From: Mucilaginibacter frigoritolerans | Lineage (GTDB): Bacteria > Bacteroidota > Bacteroidia > Sphingobacteriales > Sphingobacteriaceae | DNA length: 64,000 nucleotides | Reading direction: 5' to 3' | Assembly: GCF_007830615.1 (NCBI RefSeq) | Contig: NZ_VLLI01000007.1 | Location: 248,001 to 312,000, forward strand | In this document: in pieces, positions 44,937 through 53,806 of the stretch | Layout of the letters: every line of letters starts with the position of its first letter | Position numbering within the stretch: the first letter of the stretch is position 1 | Notes under the pieces: model-generated | What the model saw: the letters and a program-made list of their open reading frames with translations, nothing else | The model's database searches: none | Told to the model about the DNA's origin: nothing | Made by a program: the position numbers and the translations under genes

Positions 44937-46316
44937 ATGAGTAACAGCAAGCAGGTAAAGCATTTATGGGTACGTGCAGGGTTCGGAATGCGCTTTGAAG
45001 ATTTTAACGAATATGGAAACAGCTCCATAAATCATGTAGTAAAACACTTGTTAAAAGGTGAAAGTACCAGTACTGCAATTAGTACTGTACCCAATAACAA
45101 TGACTATGAAGCCTTAATTAAAGGTGATATTATGGCCCGTAAAATGTTTTTGCAAAATCAAAAACAGCAGGAAAAGGACCTTAACCTGGCCTGGATAAAT
45201 CAGATGAGCGCTACTGATGCTCCCTTGCTTGAAAAGATGACGTTCTTTTGGCACAATCACTTCGCTTGCCGCACCAATAATGCCCAATTTGCCCAGCAGC
45301 TAAATAATATACAGCGAAGCAATGCACTTGGTAACTTTCGTACTTTGTTGTTCCAGGTTGCTGAGTCGCCGGCTATGCTGCAGTTCTTAAATAATCAGCA
45401 AAATCAAAAGGGGCATCCTAATGAAAATTTTGCCCGCGAATTAATGGAACTGTTTACAATAGGCCGTGGAAACTATACCGAAACAGATATTAAAGAATCA
45501 GCACGTGCATTTACGGGGTATGGTTTTAACCGTACCGGGGAATTTGTAAACCGCAAGTTTTTTCATGACGATGGAATCAAAACCTTTATGGGTAAAACTG
45601 GCAACTTTACCGGTGAAGACATCATGAACATGATTTTGGAAAGAAAGGAAACGGCTCATTTTATCAGCAACAAATTGTACAAATATTTCGTAAATGAAAA
45701 TCCGGATCCTGAACATGTAAATGCAATGGCAAACGTTTTTTATAAGGCAGATTATGAGATAAAGCCATTACTGGAATATATTTTTACTGCCGACTGGTTT
45801 TATGACGATAAAAATACGGGCAATCTCATTAAATCGCCAATTGAACTTTTGGTTGGGTTAAACAGGCAGTTTTATATCAGTTACAAGCAGGCTGACGTTT
45901 TATTACAGTTTCAGCACGTATTAGGACAAGTACTGTTTTATCCTCCAAATGTAGCCGGATGGCCGGGAGGCAAAAACTGGATTGATAGCTCATCATTAAT
46001 GTACAGGCTTAAAATACCTTCTATCTTATTAAACAGCGGCCTGATTGATTTTAATGGCAAGGCCGATCCAGAAGATGAAGCTTATATTGCTGCGGTGCGC
46101 AATCAGCAGCAAATGGTTGCCACAAGAGTACAGGCGGTGCCAGATTGGAACAAGTTTTTCCAATATGTTCCAAAAAGCATGGGTAAAACTGCTATTGCAC
46201 AATTTATGTTAGAACCCAAACCGGGTAATACACTTATAAATAGTATTAACCAGGCAACAGATATAAAAACAATGGTTATTGAACTGGTTTCGACACCTGA
46301 ATATCAGCTTTGCTGA
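44937..46316 (+). CDS. DUF1800 domain protein
   Basis: A 459-residue DUF1800 protein. Typical segments are HLWVRAGFGMRFEDF at the start, MTFFWHNHFACR, MLQFLNNQQNQKGHPNENFARELMELFTIG, ARAFTGYGF and NVAGWPGGKNWIDSS. No signal peptide is apparent. DUF1800 genes are nearly always followed by a DUF1501 gene, as here, but the biochemical role is unknown. The gene is divergent from the DUF3857 operon with a 93-base gap. It is the first of two tandem paralogues. Confidence 0.92.
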   Translation: MSNSKQVKHLWVRAGFGMRFEDFNEYGNSSINHVVKHLLKGESTSTAISTVPNNNDYEALIKGDIMARKMFLQNQKQQEKDLNLAWINQMSATDAPLLEKMTFFWHNHFACRTNNAQFAQQLNNIQRSNALGNFRTLLFQVAESPAMLQFLNNQQNQKGHPNENFARELMELFTIGRGNYTETDIKESARAFTGYGFNRTGEFVNRKFFHDDGIKTFMGKTGNFTGEDIMNMILERKETAHFISNKLYKYFVNENPDPEHVNAMANVFYKADYEIKPLLEYIFTADWFYDDKNTGNLIKSPIELLVGLNRQFYISYKQADVLLQFQHVLGQVLFYPPNVAGWPGGKNWIDSSSLMYRLKIPSILLNSGLIDFNGKADPEDEAYIAAVRNQQQMVATRVQAVPDWNKFFQYVPKSMGKTAIAQFMLEPKPGNTLINSINQATDIKTMVIELVSTPEYQLC

Positions 46317-46331
46317 TTTTAATAGTAAAAC

Positions 46332-47717
46332 ATGAATAACTCCAGATACATCAAACATCTTTACGCCAGGGCCGGTTTCGGAATTTGTTTCGAAGACCTG
46401 CATGACCACGAGCATTGGTCCGTTAGAAAAGCGGTAAAGAAGATATTCAAGGCATCTGAAAAGATAGAACCCATTACTGCTGTAACCGAAAATATGGATC
46501 TTAGGCCGCACCCCAAAGATGAGACGGAAGACCAAAAAAAAACGCGGGAGGAAGAGCGGGTTAAACATGAAAAGGCTTTATTTAACGCATGGACAAAGCA
46601 GTTAATAGAGACCAATGCCCAATTAAGGGAAAAGATGACCTTGTTTTGGCATAATCATTTTGCATGTAATATTAACAACCCCTATTACGAGCAGGAGCTT
46701 AACAATATTGAGCGCGCCAATGCACTTGGAAATTTTAAAACGCTATTGATAGCGGTTACGCAATCGCCGGCGATGTTGCAGTTTTTAAATAATCAGCAAA
46801 ATCAAAAAGTGCATCCCAATGAAAACTTTGCAAGGGAGCTGATGGAACTGTTTACACTAGGCAGAGGCAATTATTCCGAACAAGATATAAAGGAATCGGC
46901 CAGGGCATTTACAGGCTGGGCATATGGCGGCAAAGAAGGTGAATATTTCTTTAAAACGGGCGCTCATGACGATGGTATAAAAACCTTTATGGGCCGGTCG
47001 GCGAACTTTTGCGGCGAAGATATTATAGATATTATAGTAGCTCAGAAGCAGACAGCCGTTTTTATCAGCACTAAATTATATCGGTATTTTGTTAACGATG
47101 TACCCGACATGAGCCACATTAACGAAATGGCTAATGTATTTTACAATACAGGGTACGAAATAACGCCGGTGCTTGAATACATGTTCATGGCTGATTGGTT
47201 TTATGCAGATAAAAATATTGGTAACCTGATAAAATCGCCTGTTGAGCTTATAATCGGGTTAAGCAGGCAGTTTTATATTACTTATCAAAACCCCGATGTG
47301 CTGGTACAGTTTCAGCAGTCGCTGGGACAGGTATTGTTCAGACCACCGAATGTGGCTGGATGGCCTGGTGGTAGGAGCTGGATAGACAGCTCGTCTTTAA
47401 TGACGCGACTCAGAATGCCTGCCATAATTTTAAATGCGGGCCTTATTGACTTTACCGGCAAGGCAGGCCCCGAAGATGAAGCCTATTTGGCATTGGTGCG
47501 AAAGCAGCAGTTTGACGTAATAAAAAGAGTGCAGGCAACACCTGATTGGGACAGATTTTTTAAAGCTATTCCTCAAAACATGCCAAAAAAACAAATAGCC
47601 GAATTTATGCTTGAGCCGCCCGTAAATGCCTTAATAATAAATGAGATAAATAATGCGCCGGATTTGAAAACGGCACTTATACAAATTGTTTCAACACCCG
47701 AATATCAGCTCACATAG
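46332..47717 (+). CDS. DUF1800 domain protein, tandem paralogue
   Basis: A 461-residue paralogue of the preceding gene (MTLFWHNHFACN, HPNENFARELMELFTLGRGNYSEQDIKESARAFTG, NVAGWPGGRSWIDSS shared, many other differences). The separation of 15 bases indicates cotranscription. The pair has diverged well beyond a recent duplication, so both copies are probably functional, perhaps as a heteromer. Confidence 0.92.
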   Translation: MNNSRYIKHLYARAGFGICFEDLHDHEHWSVRKAVKKIFKASEKIEPITAVTENMDLRPHPKDETEDQKKTREEERVKHEKALFNAWTKQLIETNAQLREKMTLFWHNHFACNINNPYYEQELNNIERANALGNFKTLLIAVTQSPAMLQFLNNQQNQKVHPNENFARELMELFTLGRGNYSEQDIKESARAFTGWAYGGKEGEYFFKTGAHDDGIKTFMGRSANFCGEDIIDIIVAQKQTAVFISTKLYRYFVNDVPDMSHINEMANVFYNTGYEITPVLEYMFMADWFYADKNIGNLIKSPVELIIGLSRQFYITYQNPDVLVQFQQSLGQVLFRPPNVAGWPGGRSWIDSSSLMTRLRMPAIILNAGLIDFTGKAGPEDEAYLALVRKQQFDVIKRVQATPDWDRFFKAIPQNMPKKQIAEFMLEPPVNALIINEINNAPDLKTALIQIVSTPEYQLT

Positions 47718-47767
47718 TAGCACTTGTAACCATAATCAACAACGAGAAGATTAATAAATCCGAAAAT

Positions 47768-48967
47768 ATGAAACGCAGAGATTTTTTAAGAAATACGGCA
47801 CTTGCCTCTGGGGCGCTCATGATACCGGCATTTTTAAAGCCCTTTGAAGCCCTGGCGATGAATGATATCAGCGGATATAAAAACCTGGTGATTATACAGC
47901 TTTCAGGGGGGAACGACGGCCTGAATACCATTATACCATTTGGGAACGATATTTACTATCAGAAAAGAAAGACCATCGCCATAAACCAGCCGGATATTAT
48001 AAAGCTGAACGATATGCAGGGTTTTAATCCCAACCTGTCGGCTTTGAAAGAAATATATGATCAGGGTTGGATGAGTATTATAAATTCTGTGGGCTACCCT
48101 AACCCGGATCGCTCTCATTTTCGTTCAATGGATATCTGGCAAACAGCAAGTGATGCCAACCAGTTTCTAACCACCGGGTGGATTGGCCGTTACCTTGATT
48201 CAAATTGTCAGGGATGCAAAACACCTTATACCGCAATTGAGGTTGATGATACGCTTTCACTTGCAATGAAAGGTGCAGATATGAAAGGTATTGCTGTGCA
48301 ATATCCTGATAAGCTTTATCAAAATACCCGTGAGCCTTTTTTTAAAGATTTAGTTCACGAACATGATAATACTCATTTAAGCGAGGACAACCTGGGTTAC
48401 CTGTACAAAACAATGGCAGAGACCTATTCATCGGCAGATTATATTCAAAAAACTTCCAAAACATACAATGTTACAGCTGCTTACCCCGCCAATACGTTAG
48501 GCAACCGGTTGAAAACTGTGTCAAAGCTTATTAATTCTGGCTTGCAAACGCGGGTGTACTATGTTTCGCTTAGCGGTTTCGATACCCACGCCGGGCAGCA
48601 GAACCAACAGGGGCGGCAGTTAAAAATTTACGGTGACGCTGTTGCTGCTTTTGTAAAAGACCTGAAGCAAAGCGGTAAATTGGATGATACGCTGATTATG
48701 ACCTTTTCTGAATTTGGCCGTCGCGTTGAACAAAATGCCAGCAATGGAACGGATCATGGTACAGCCAATAACGTAATGATATTCGGCGGTAAACTTAAAA
48801 AAGCAGGCATCTATAATGATGCCCCGGATTTAACCCAACTGGATAACGGCGACTTAAAATACCAGGTAGATTTTAGAGATGTGTACGCCACATTACTTGA
48901 TAAATGGCTCAACGTAAACAATAGCCAGATACTGAACAAAAACTTTGCAGGTCTGGACTTTGTGTAA
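47768..48967 (+). CDS. DUF1501 domain protein with twin-arginine signal
   Basis: A 399-residue DUF1501 protein (alkaline phosphatase-like fold related to sulfatases). The N-terminus MKRRDFLRNTALASGALMIP is a Tat signal, so it is exported folded. The body shows VIIQLSGGNDGLNTIIPFGND, SHFRSMDIWQTAS, LSGFDTHAGQ, MTFSEFGRRVEQNASNGTDHGTAN, where Asp, His and Glu/Asp could bind a metal. Enzyme activity is not established for the family. It closes the DUF1800-DUF1800-DUF1501 cassette and is followed by a strong terminator. Confidence 0.92.
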   Translation: MKRRDFLRNTALASGALMIPAFLKPFEALAMNDISGYKNLVIIQLSGGNDGLNTIIPFGNDIYYQKRKTIAINQPDIIKLNDMQGFNPNLSALKEIYDQGWMSIINSVGYPNPDRSHFRSMDIWQTASDANQFLTTGWIGRYLDSNCQGCKTPYTAIEVDDTLSLAMKGADMKGIAVQYPDKLYQNTREPFFKDLVHEHDNTHLSEDNLGYLYKTMAETYSSADYIQKTSKTYNVTAAYPANTLGNRLKTVSKLINSGLQTRVYYVSLSGFDTHAGQQNQQGRQLKIYGDAVAAFVKDLKQSGKLDDTLIMTFSEFGRRVEQNASNGTDHGTANNVMIFGGKLKKAGIYNDAPDLTQLDNGDLKYQVDFRDVYATLLDKWLNVNNSQILNKNFAGLDFV

Positions 48968-49026
48968 GCCTCCAATCCCCCACTGTTGATGCTATGCTCT
49001 TTAATTAAATTGAGCGATTAAATTAA

Positions 49027-49067
49027 AAAAGGTTAGAGATACAAACGTATTGTATCTCTAACCTTTT
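49027..49067. terminator. Bidirectional terminator between DUF1501 gene and ffh
   Basis: Perfect 18-base arms 49027-49044 (AAAAGGTTAGAGATACAA) and 49050-49067 around ACGTA. A and T flanks make it functional from both sides. A short CCGAAATC-rich repeat follows at 49078-49111. Confidence 0.88.
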
Positions 49068-49111
49068 ATTTATAAAATCCGAAATCGTAATTCCGAAATC
49101 CGAAATCAAAA

Positions 49112-50437
49112 TTACCTTGGCATTCTGCGCATCATGTTGGCCATGGCTGCAGGGTTGCTCATTTGTTTCATCACTTTACGCATATCTTCAAACTGCTTTA
49201 TCAGACGGTTTACTTCGGCTAGGTTAGTACCTGATCCTTTGGCTATGCGGTTACGGCGGCTTTGGTTAATACCATCCGGGTTTTCTTTTTCAAAAGGCGT
49301 CATGGATTGAATGATGGCTTCAATTGCTTTAAAAGCATTGTCATCAACCTCAACATCCTTCATCATTTTGCCTACACCAGGTATCATGCCCATCAGATCT
49401 TTCATGTTACCCATTTTTTTGATCTGTTGTATCTGGCTGTAAAAATCGTTAAAGTCGAATTTATTTTTGCGGATCTTCTTTTGCAGTTCAGCAGCTTCTT
49501 TTTCGTCAAACTGCTGTTGTGCACGTTCCACTAATGATACCACATCACCCATGCCCAGGATACGTGATGCCATACGATCGGGGTGGAAAACGTCAAGCGC
49601 TTCCATTTTTTCGCCGGTACCAATAAACTTAATCGGCTTATTAACTACCGATTTGATTGATAAAGCAGCACCACCGCGGGTATCACCATCAAGCTTGGTT
49701 AATACTACACCGGTAAAGTCCAATCTGTCGTTAAACACTTTGGCTGTGTTCACCGCATCCTGTCCGGTCATGGAGTCAACCACAAATAATATTTCATGTG
49801 GTTTAACAGCACCTTTAACCTGCTCAATCTCGCGCATCATGGCCTCATCAACAGACAAGCGGCCAGCAGTATCAATAATTACTACGTTGTTGCCATTTTG
49901 CTTAGCCAGGGCAATACCTGCCAAAGCAATAGCAATCGGATCTTTTGACTCCGGATCAGCATAAACCGGTACATCTATCTGCTTGCCTAAAACCTGCAAT
50001 TGCTCAATAGCTGCCGGGCGGTAAATATCATCCGCAACCAATAATGGCTTTTTATTTTTTTGTGTTTTTAGATAATTGGCCAGCTTACCGGTAAAAGTTG
50101 TTTTACCCGCACCGTTCAAACCAGCAATTAAAATAATAGTAGGGTTACCGCTAAAGCTGATTTCGGAAGTTGTTCCGCCCATCAGTTCAGTAAGCTCATC
50201 ATTCATTACTTTGGTGAGCAACTGTCCCGGCGAAATAGCGGTCAATACATTCTGACCAATGGCTTTCTGCCTTACATCATCAGTAAAAGCCTTGGCGGTT
50301 TTATAGTTTACGTCGGCATCCAGAAGGGCTTTGCGTATTTCCTTCATGGTCTCGGCCACGTTTATTTCTGTAATGGTTCCTTGTCCTTTCAGAACCTTAA
50401 AGGCTCTGTCGAGTTTATCCGAAAGATTTTCAAACAT
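49112..50437 (-). CDS. ffh: Signal recognition particle protein Ffh
   Basis: A 441-residue SRP GTPase that binds signal sequences of nascent proteins with 4.5S RNA and delivers them to FtsY. The order is N domain, G domain with P-loop GLNGAGKTTFTGKLA and motifs DTAGRLSVD and TKLDGDTRGGAAL, then the M domain with GMGDVVSLVERAQ and the RNA-binding SRRNRIAKGSGT, ending in a methionine-rich MKQMSNPAAMANMMRRMPR. The length is normal. A TAACTTTG box (50469-50462) sits about 24 bases before the ATG. Confidence 0.97.
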   Translation of the reverse strand: MFENLSDKLDRAFKVLKGQGTITEINVAETMKEIRKALLDADVNYKTAKAFTDDVRQKAIGQNVLTAISPGQLLTKVMNDELTELMGGTTSEISFSGNPTIILIAGLNGAGKTTFTGKLANYLKTQKNKKPLLVADDIYRPAAIEQLQVLGKQIDVPVYADPESKDPIAIALAGIALAKQNGNNVVIIDTAGRLSVDEAMMREIEQVKGAVKPHEILFVVDSMTGQDAVNTAKVFNDRLDFTGVVLTKLDGDTRGGAALSIKSVVNKPIKFIGTGEKMEALDVFHPDRMASRILGMGDVVSLVERAQQQFDEKEAAELQKKIRKNKFDFNDFYSQIQQIKKMGNMKDLMGMIPGVGKMMKDVEVDDNAFKAIEAIIQSMTPFEKENPDGINQSRRNRIAKGSGTNLAEVNRLIKQFEDMRKVMKQMSNPAAMANMMRRMPR

Positions 50438-50634
50438 TATTCTTATCCTGTTTTGAGCCTACAAAGTTAAGATTTTGAAACAAATTGACTGAATGTGATT
50501 TTTGACAATTATAAAAGCCTAACATTCAAATCAATTCACTCATTTTCAATTAATTATAAATTAAAAACACAGCCAACAATCACCTATAAGCTAAAAAAAT
50601 CAACTTAAAGCATTCATCTTAAGGTCAAAGGGCT

Positions 50635-50642
50635 TATCTTTG
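50635..50642 (+). promoter_or_regulatory. -7 box, possible leaderless start of the O-methyltransferase
   Basis: TATCTTTG, CCGCC, ATG. The nearly identical arrangement TATCTTTG, CGCCC, ATG is found at 9007-9022. Confidence 0.6.
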
Positions 50643-50647
50643 CCGCC

Positions 50648-51286
50648 ATGGAAATCCTACCCCATGACCTTCAGGAATACCTTGACGGGCATTGTGATCC
50701 GGAACCGGAATGCCTGCAAACCATTAACCGCGAAACCTATTTAAAGGTATTGCGGCCGCATATGCTATCGGGCCATTACCAGGGCAGGGTGCTGAGTTTT
50801 TTAAGTAAAATGATGCAACCAAGGCGCATATTGGAAATAGGTACCTTTACTGGTTATGCTACCATTTGCCTTGCAGAAGGTTTAACTGATGATGGCATAA
50901 TCCATACCATTGAAGTAAACCGCGAGCTGGAAGAAATGCTGAACTCACACTTCAAACTAACAAGTGTTGAGAAAAAGATTAAACTCCATTTTGGCGAAGC
51001 ACTTAATATTGTCCCTGATTTAGAGGAAGATAACTTTGACGTGGTGTTTATTGATGCCGATAAGAAGAATAACTTCAACTATTTTCAGTTAGTTTTAAAT
51101 AAAGTACGGTCCGGAGGATTAATAATAATTGATAATGTTTTATGGAAAGGAAAGGTGTACGGCCCGGAAAATGATGTCGACACTAAACTTATCCGCGAAC
51201 TAAATGATCAGATTTCCGTAAACAAAAGTGTAGAAAAATTAATTCTGCCCATACGTGATGGTTTGCTGGTTATCAGAAAAAAGTAA
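50648..51286 (+). CDS. Class I SAM-dependent O-methyltransferase
   Basis: A 212-residue methyltransferase of the caffeoyl-CoA/catechol O-methyltransferase (methyltransf_3) family. The SAM motif is ILEIGTFTGYATICLAEGL; HTIEVNRE binds the ribose, and the metal/active-site segment is VVFIDADKKN followed by GGLIIIDNVLWKG. Family members methylate catechol hydroxyls or tRNA (TrmR); the substrate is unknown. It is followed after three bases by a glucosaminidase gene, so the two are cotranscribed. Confidence 0.9.
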   Translation: MEILPHDLQEYLDGHCDPEPECLQTINRETYLKVLRPHMLSGHYQGRVLSFLSKMMQPRRILEIGTFTGYATICLAEGLTDDGIIHTIEVNRELEEMLNSHFKLTSVEKKIKLHFGEALNIVPDLEEDNFDVVFIDADKKNNFNYFQLVLNKVRSGGLIIIDNVLWKGKVYGPENDVDTKLIRELNDQISVNKSVEKLILPIRDGLLVIRKK

Positions 51287-51289
51287 ATT

Positions 51290-51856
51290 ATGAAGAAATT
51301 CTTACTGATTACATCGCTGTTCCTGTCTGCCTTAATGGCGTCGGCACAAAAAAATACCCCAAAATCCTACATTGAAAAATTTAAGGAAGATGCTATCCGC
51401 ATTATGCACGAAACAGGGGTTCCCGCAAGTATCGTTTTAGGCGTTGCCATGCATGAGTCGGCTTGCGGAAACAGTATGTTGGCGCAAAGCCTTAACAACC
51501 AGTTTGGAGTTAAAGGCAGCTCGGGCACCACCATTGTGCGCCACAAAAAGAAAATCCATACCGCTTATAAACAATACCAGTCTGTTTACGATTCATTTCA
51601 GGATTTTGCCCGCATCATGACCGAGCGTCGTGAGTTCAGCGGCATGACTTTGTCACTAACCCATTTTGATTATGAAGGCTGGGCACACGGCATTCAAAAC
51701 AGGGGATACTGCAGCAGTCACAAATGGGCATCGCAGGTATTGGGAATTATCAAAAAATATCAACTATATTCTTTTGATGAAAACCCGGCGGCTACCCCTC
51801 AACCGGCAGCATTGGCCCAAAACGATAAACAGCTGACGCTAAGCACTAAACAATAA
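51290..51856 (+). CDS. Exported glucosaminidase domain protein
   Basis: A 188-residue exported protein (signal MKKFLLITSLFLSALMASAQ) with an FlgJ/LytG-like glucosaminidase domain: PASIVLGVAMHESACGNSML (catalytic glutamate in HESA), NNQFGVKG, YQSVYDSFQDFARIM, WAHGIQNRGYCSSHKWASQVL. It cleaves peptidoglycan glycan strands in the periplasm. No LysM is present, unlike the neighbour downstream. It probably belongs to a murein-remodelling pair. Confidence 0.9.
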   Translation: MKKFLLITSLFLSALMASAQKNTPKSYIEKFKEDAIRIMHETGVPASIVLGVAMHESACGNSMLAQSLNNQFGVKGSSGTTIVRHKKKIHTAYKQYQSVYDSFQDFARIMTERREFSGMTLSLTHFDYEGWAHGIQNRGYCSSHKWASQVLGIIKKYQLYSFDENPAATPQPAALAQNDKQLTLSTKQ

Positions 51857-51996
51857 TTTTTGGAATAATTACGTGCAAATTGCATTAATTATTTGAACAA
51901 TCAGTGGTTTGCTAAAGAAACAAAACCTGCCTTATACACGTAATACGTCTTAGTTTATCCGGCGTTTATTAATGGCGGATATTGATGATTATTGTA

Positions 51997-52833
51997 ATGA
52001 GAAAAATACTTTATTTACTTTCGGGGTTAGTTTTTTTTACTTCATGTTCAGCGCGTAAAGCAACCGTTTCCGTTAGTAACCGGGATGTAAGGCGCAATAA
52101 CGAAAACATTCAAAAAGCCAACAGCGCATCTATTGCCGAATACACACCCCTAACTTCAGTTCAATATATTGAACGTTATAAGGCCATCGCCATTCAACAA
52201 ATGAATCTATATGGTATACCTGCAAGCATTACGCTGGCTCAGGGTCTGTTTGAATCAGGAAGCGGTAATGGAACGCTGGCCAGGGTGGCCAACAACCATT
52301 TTGGCATCAAAGCCGGATCAAGCTGGACCGGTAAGGTATATTACAAGGATGATGACAATCCAAATGATCGTTTCAGGGTTTATGACAATGCCGAACAATC
52401 ATTCAGGGATCACTCTGAATTCTTAAAGAAAAAAAACTATGCCCTGTTGTTTGAGCTTGATAAAAACGATTATAAAGGATGGGCGTACGGTTTAAAAAAG
52501 GCCGGCTATGCTACCAATCCTAACTACCCAAACTTACTGATCAACATTATTCAAAAATATAATCTGGATCAATACGATAATCCTGAATCGGAGATCCAGA
52601 AGATTAAACGGGTTGATACTGTGCTTACTCAGATAGATAAAAAGACTTATACAGCACAGAAAGACTCTACCACACAAACCAATTCATCAGGTAAAACTTA
52701 CACCGTAAAACAGGGTGATACACTATATAATATTTCTAAACGTTTTGGATTAACCGTTGATGATCTCAAGGGCTTAAACGATATGGAAAATAACAACATA
52801 AAAATTGGCCAGGTACTTGTAGTGGCAAAATAA
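51997..52833 (+). CDS. Glucosaminidase-LysM lipoprotein
   Basis: A 278-residue lipoprotein (MRKILYLLSGLVFFTSCSA; lipobox FTSC) with a glucosaminidase domain (PASITLAQGLFESGSGNGTLA, NNHFGIKAG, WAYGLKKAGYATNPNYPNLL) and a C-terminal LysM domain (YTVKQGDTLYNISKRFGL ... IKIGQVLVV) that binds murein. The ATG at 51997 gives the lipoprotein signal; upstream alternatives add five residues. The domain is related to the preceding gene (an older duplication). It acts on cell-wall glycan from a membrane-anchored position. Confidence 0.92.
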   Translation: MRKILYLLSGLVFFTSCSARKATVSVSNRDVRRNNENIQKANSASIAEYTPLTSVQYIERYKAIAIQQMNLYGIPASITLAQGLFESGSGNGTLARVANNHFGIKAGSSWTGKVYYKDDDNPNDRFRVYDNAEQSFRDHSEFLKKKNYALLFELDKNDYKGWAYGLKKAGYATNPNYPNLLINIIQKYNLDQYDNPESEIQKIKRVDTVLTQIDKKTYTAQKDSTTQTNSSGKTYTVKQGDTLYNISKRFGLTVDDLKGLNDMENNNIKIGQVLVVAK

Positions 52834-52857
52834 TGTTGTTAATTAGTGTTAAATTTT

Positions 52858-53667
52858 ATGTTAAAGATTGCCCGAAGTTTTAGTTTTGGTGCTGCAATGA
52901 AATCAGGGCTGCTTTTATGTTTTTTTCTGATTAGCGGCCGGTGTTTTTCTCAGGATAAAACGGTTGCCGGTATTGTGTTTGATAAAGACAGCAAGGCCCG
53001 TATTGCAACGGTTAACGTAAATAACATTACAACCGGGGCATCTATTTACAACAATCTTAAAGGCGAATTCAAGATAAACGCCAAGCAAGGCGACCTGATT
53101 GTTTTTACCCGCCTGGGCTATCATCCAGATACTGTAAAAATAAATAATAATGCTCCACAAGCTATCTTTATGGAGCGCGTTGCTATCCAACTAAAAGAAG
53201 TTACTATACACGATTCCCTGCTGACACCCGAGCAGCGTTTGGAATTAACCAAACAGGATTATACTAAAATTTATGGCTCATTAGCCTATAACGATTTTCT
53301 GTCTACTTCACCTGGCGGAGGTGCGGGCCTAAGTATTGATGCTATATGGAACTCTCTTAGCCGCAGCGGCCGTAACGCCAGCCATTTAAGGGAACTTATT
53401 GAGCAGGATTATGAGCAAAACGTAATTGACTATCGCTTTAACCGCAGGTTTGTTGGCAATGTTACCGGCTTAAAGGATGAAAAACTTACGGAGTTTATGT
53501 TCCGGTACAGGCCCGGGTTTTACACCACCAAAAACACCAGCGATTATGAGTTTGTAGCTTTAATAAGGGCTAACCTGCGCAGATTTTTACGTAATAAGCG
53601 CACTTACTCCTTGCCGCCCTTAGAACCAGGGAAGAGCAACTACCCGGCGAACAAAGCGGCACTTTAA
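52858..53667 (+). CDS. Exported carboxypeptidase-regulatory-like domain protein
   Basis: A 269-residue exported protein; a second ATG at 52897 would give a shorter signal (MKSGLLLCFFLISGRCFSQ). Residues after the signal match a CarboxypepD_reg-like domain (VAGIVFDKDSKARIATVNVNNITTGASIYNNLKGEFKI and LGYHPDTVKI), the fold that precedes many TonB-dependent receptors. Here no receptor barrel follows: the C-terminal 150 residues are helical and charged. The function is unknown. It lies 24 bases after the LysM gene. Confidence 0.78.
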   Translation: MLKIARSFSFGAAMKSGLLLCFFLISGRCFSQDKTVAGIVFDKDSKARIATVNVNNITTGASIYNNLKGEFKINAKQGDLIVFTRLGYHPDTVKINNNAPQAIFMERVAIQLKEVTIHDSLLTPEQRLELTKQDYTKIYGSLAYNDFLSTSPGGGAGLSIDAIWNSLSRSGRNASHLRELIEQDYEQNVIDYRFNRRFVGNVTGLKDEKLTEFMFRYRPGFYTTKNTSDYEFVALIRANLRRFLRNKRTYSLPPLEPGKSNYPANKAAL

Positions 53668-53806
53668 TAAATTGGGCATTAATATTATAATTAAGGTATT
53701 ATTTGTTGTTTTAAGGCATTTCATTCCCTATTATTGAGGATATATAATAAATTTGCAGCAAATCTGTTTATAACAGCTTTCAATTTAAAATAAACTATTG
53801 TCTGTT

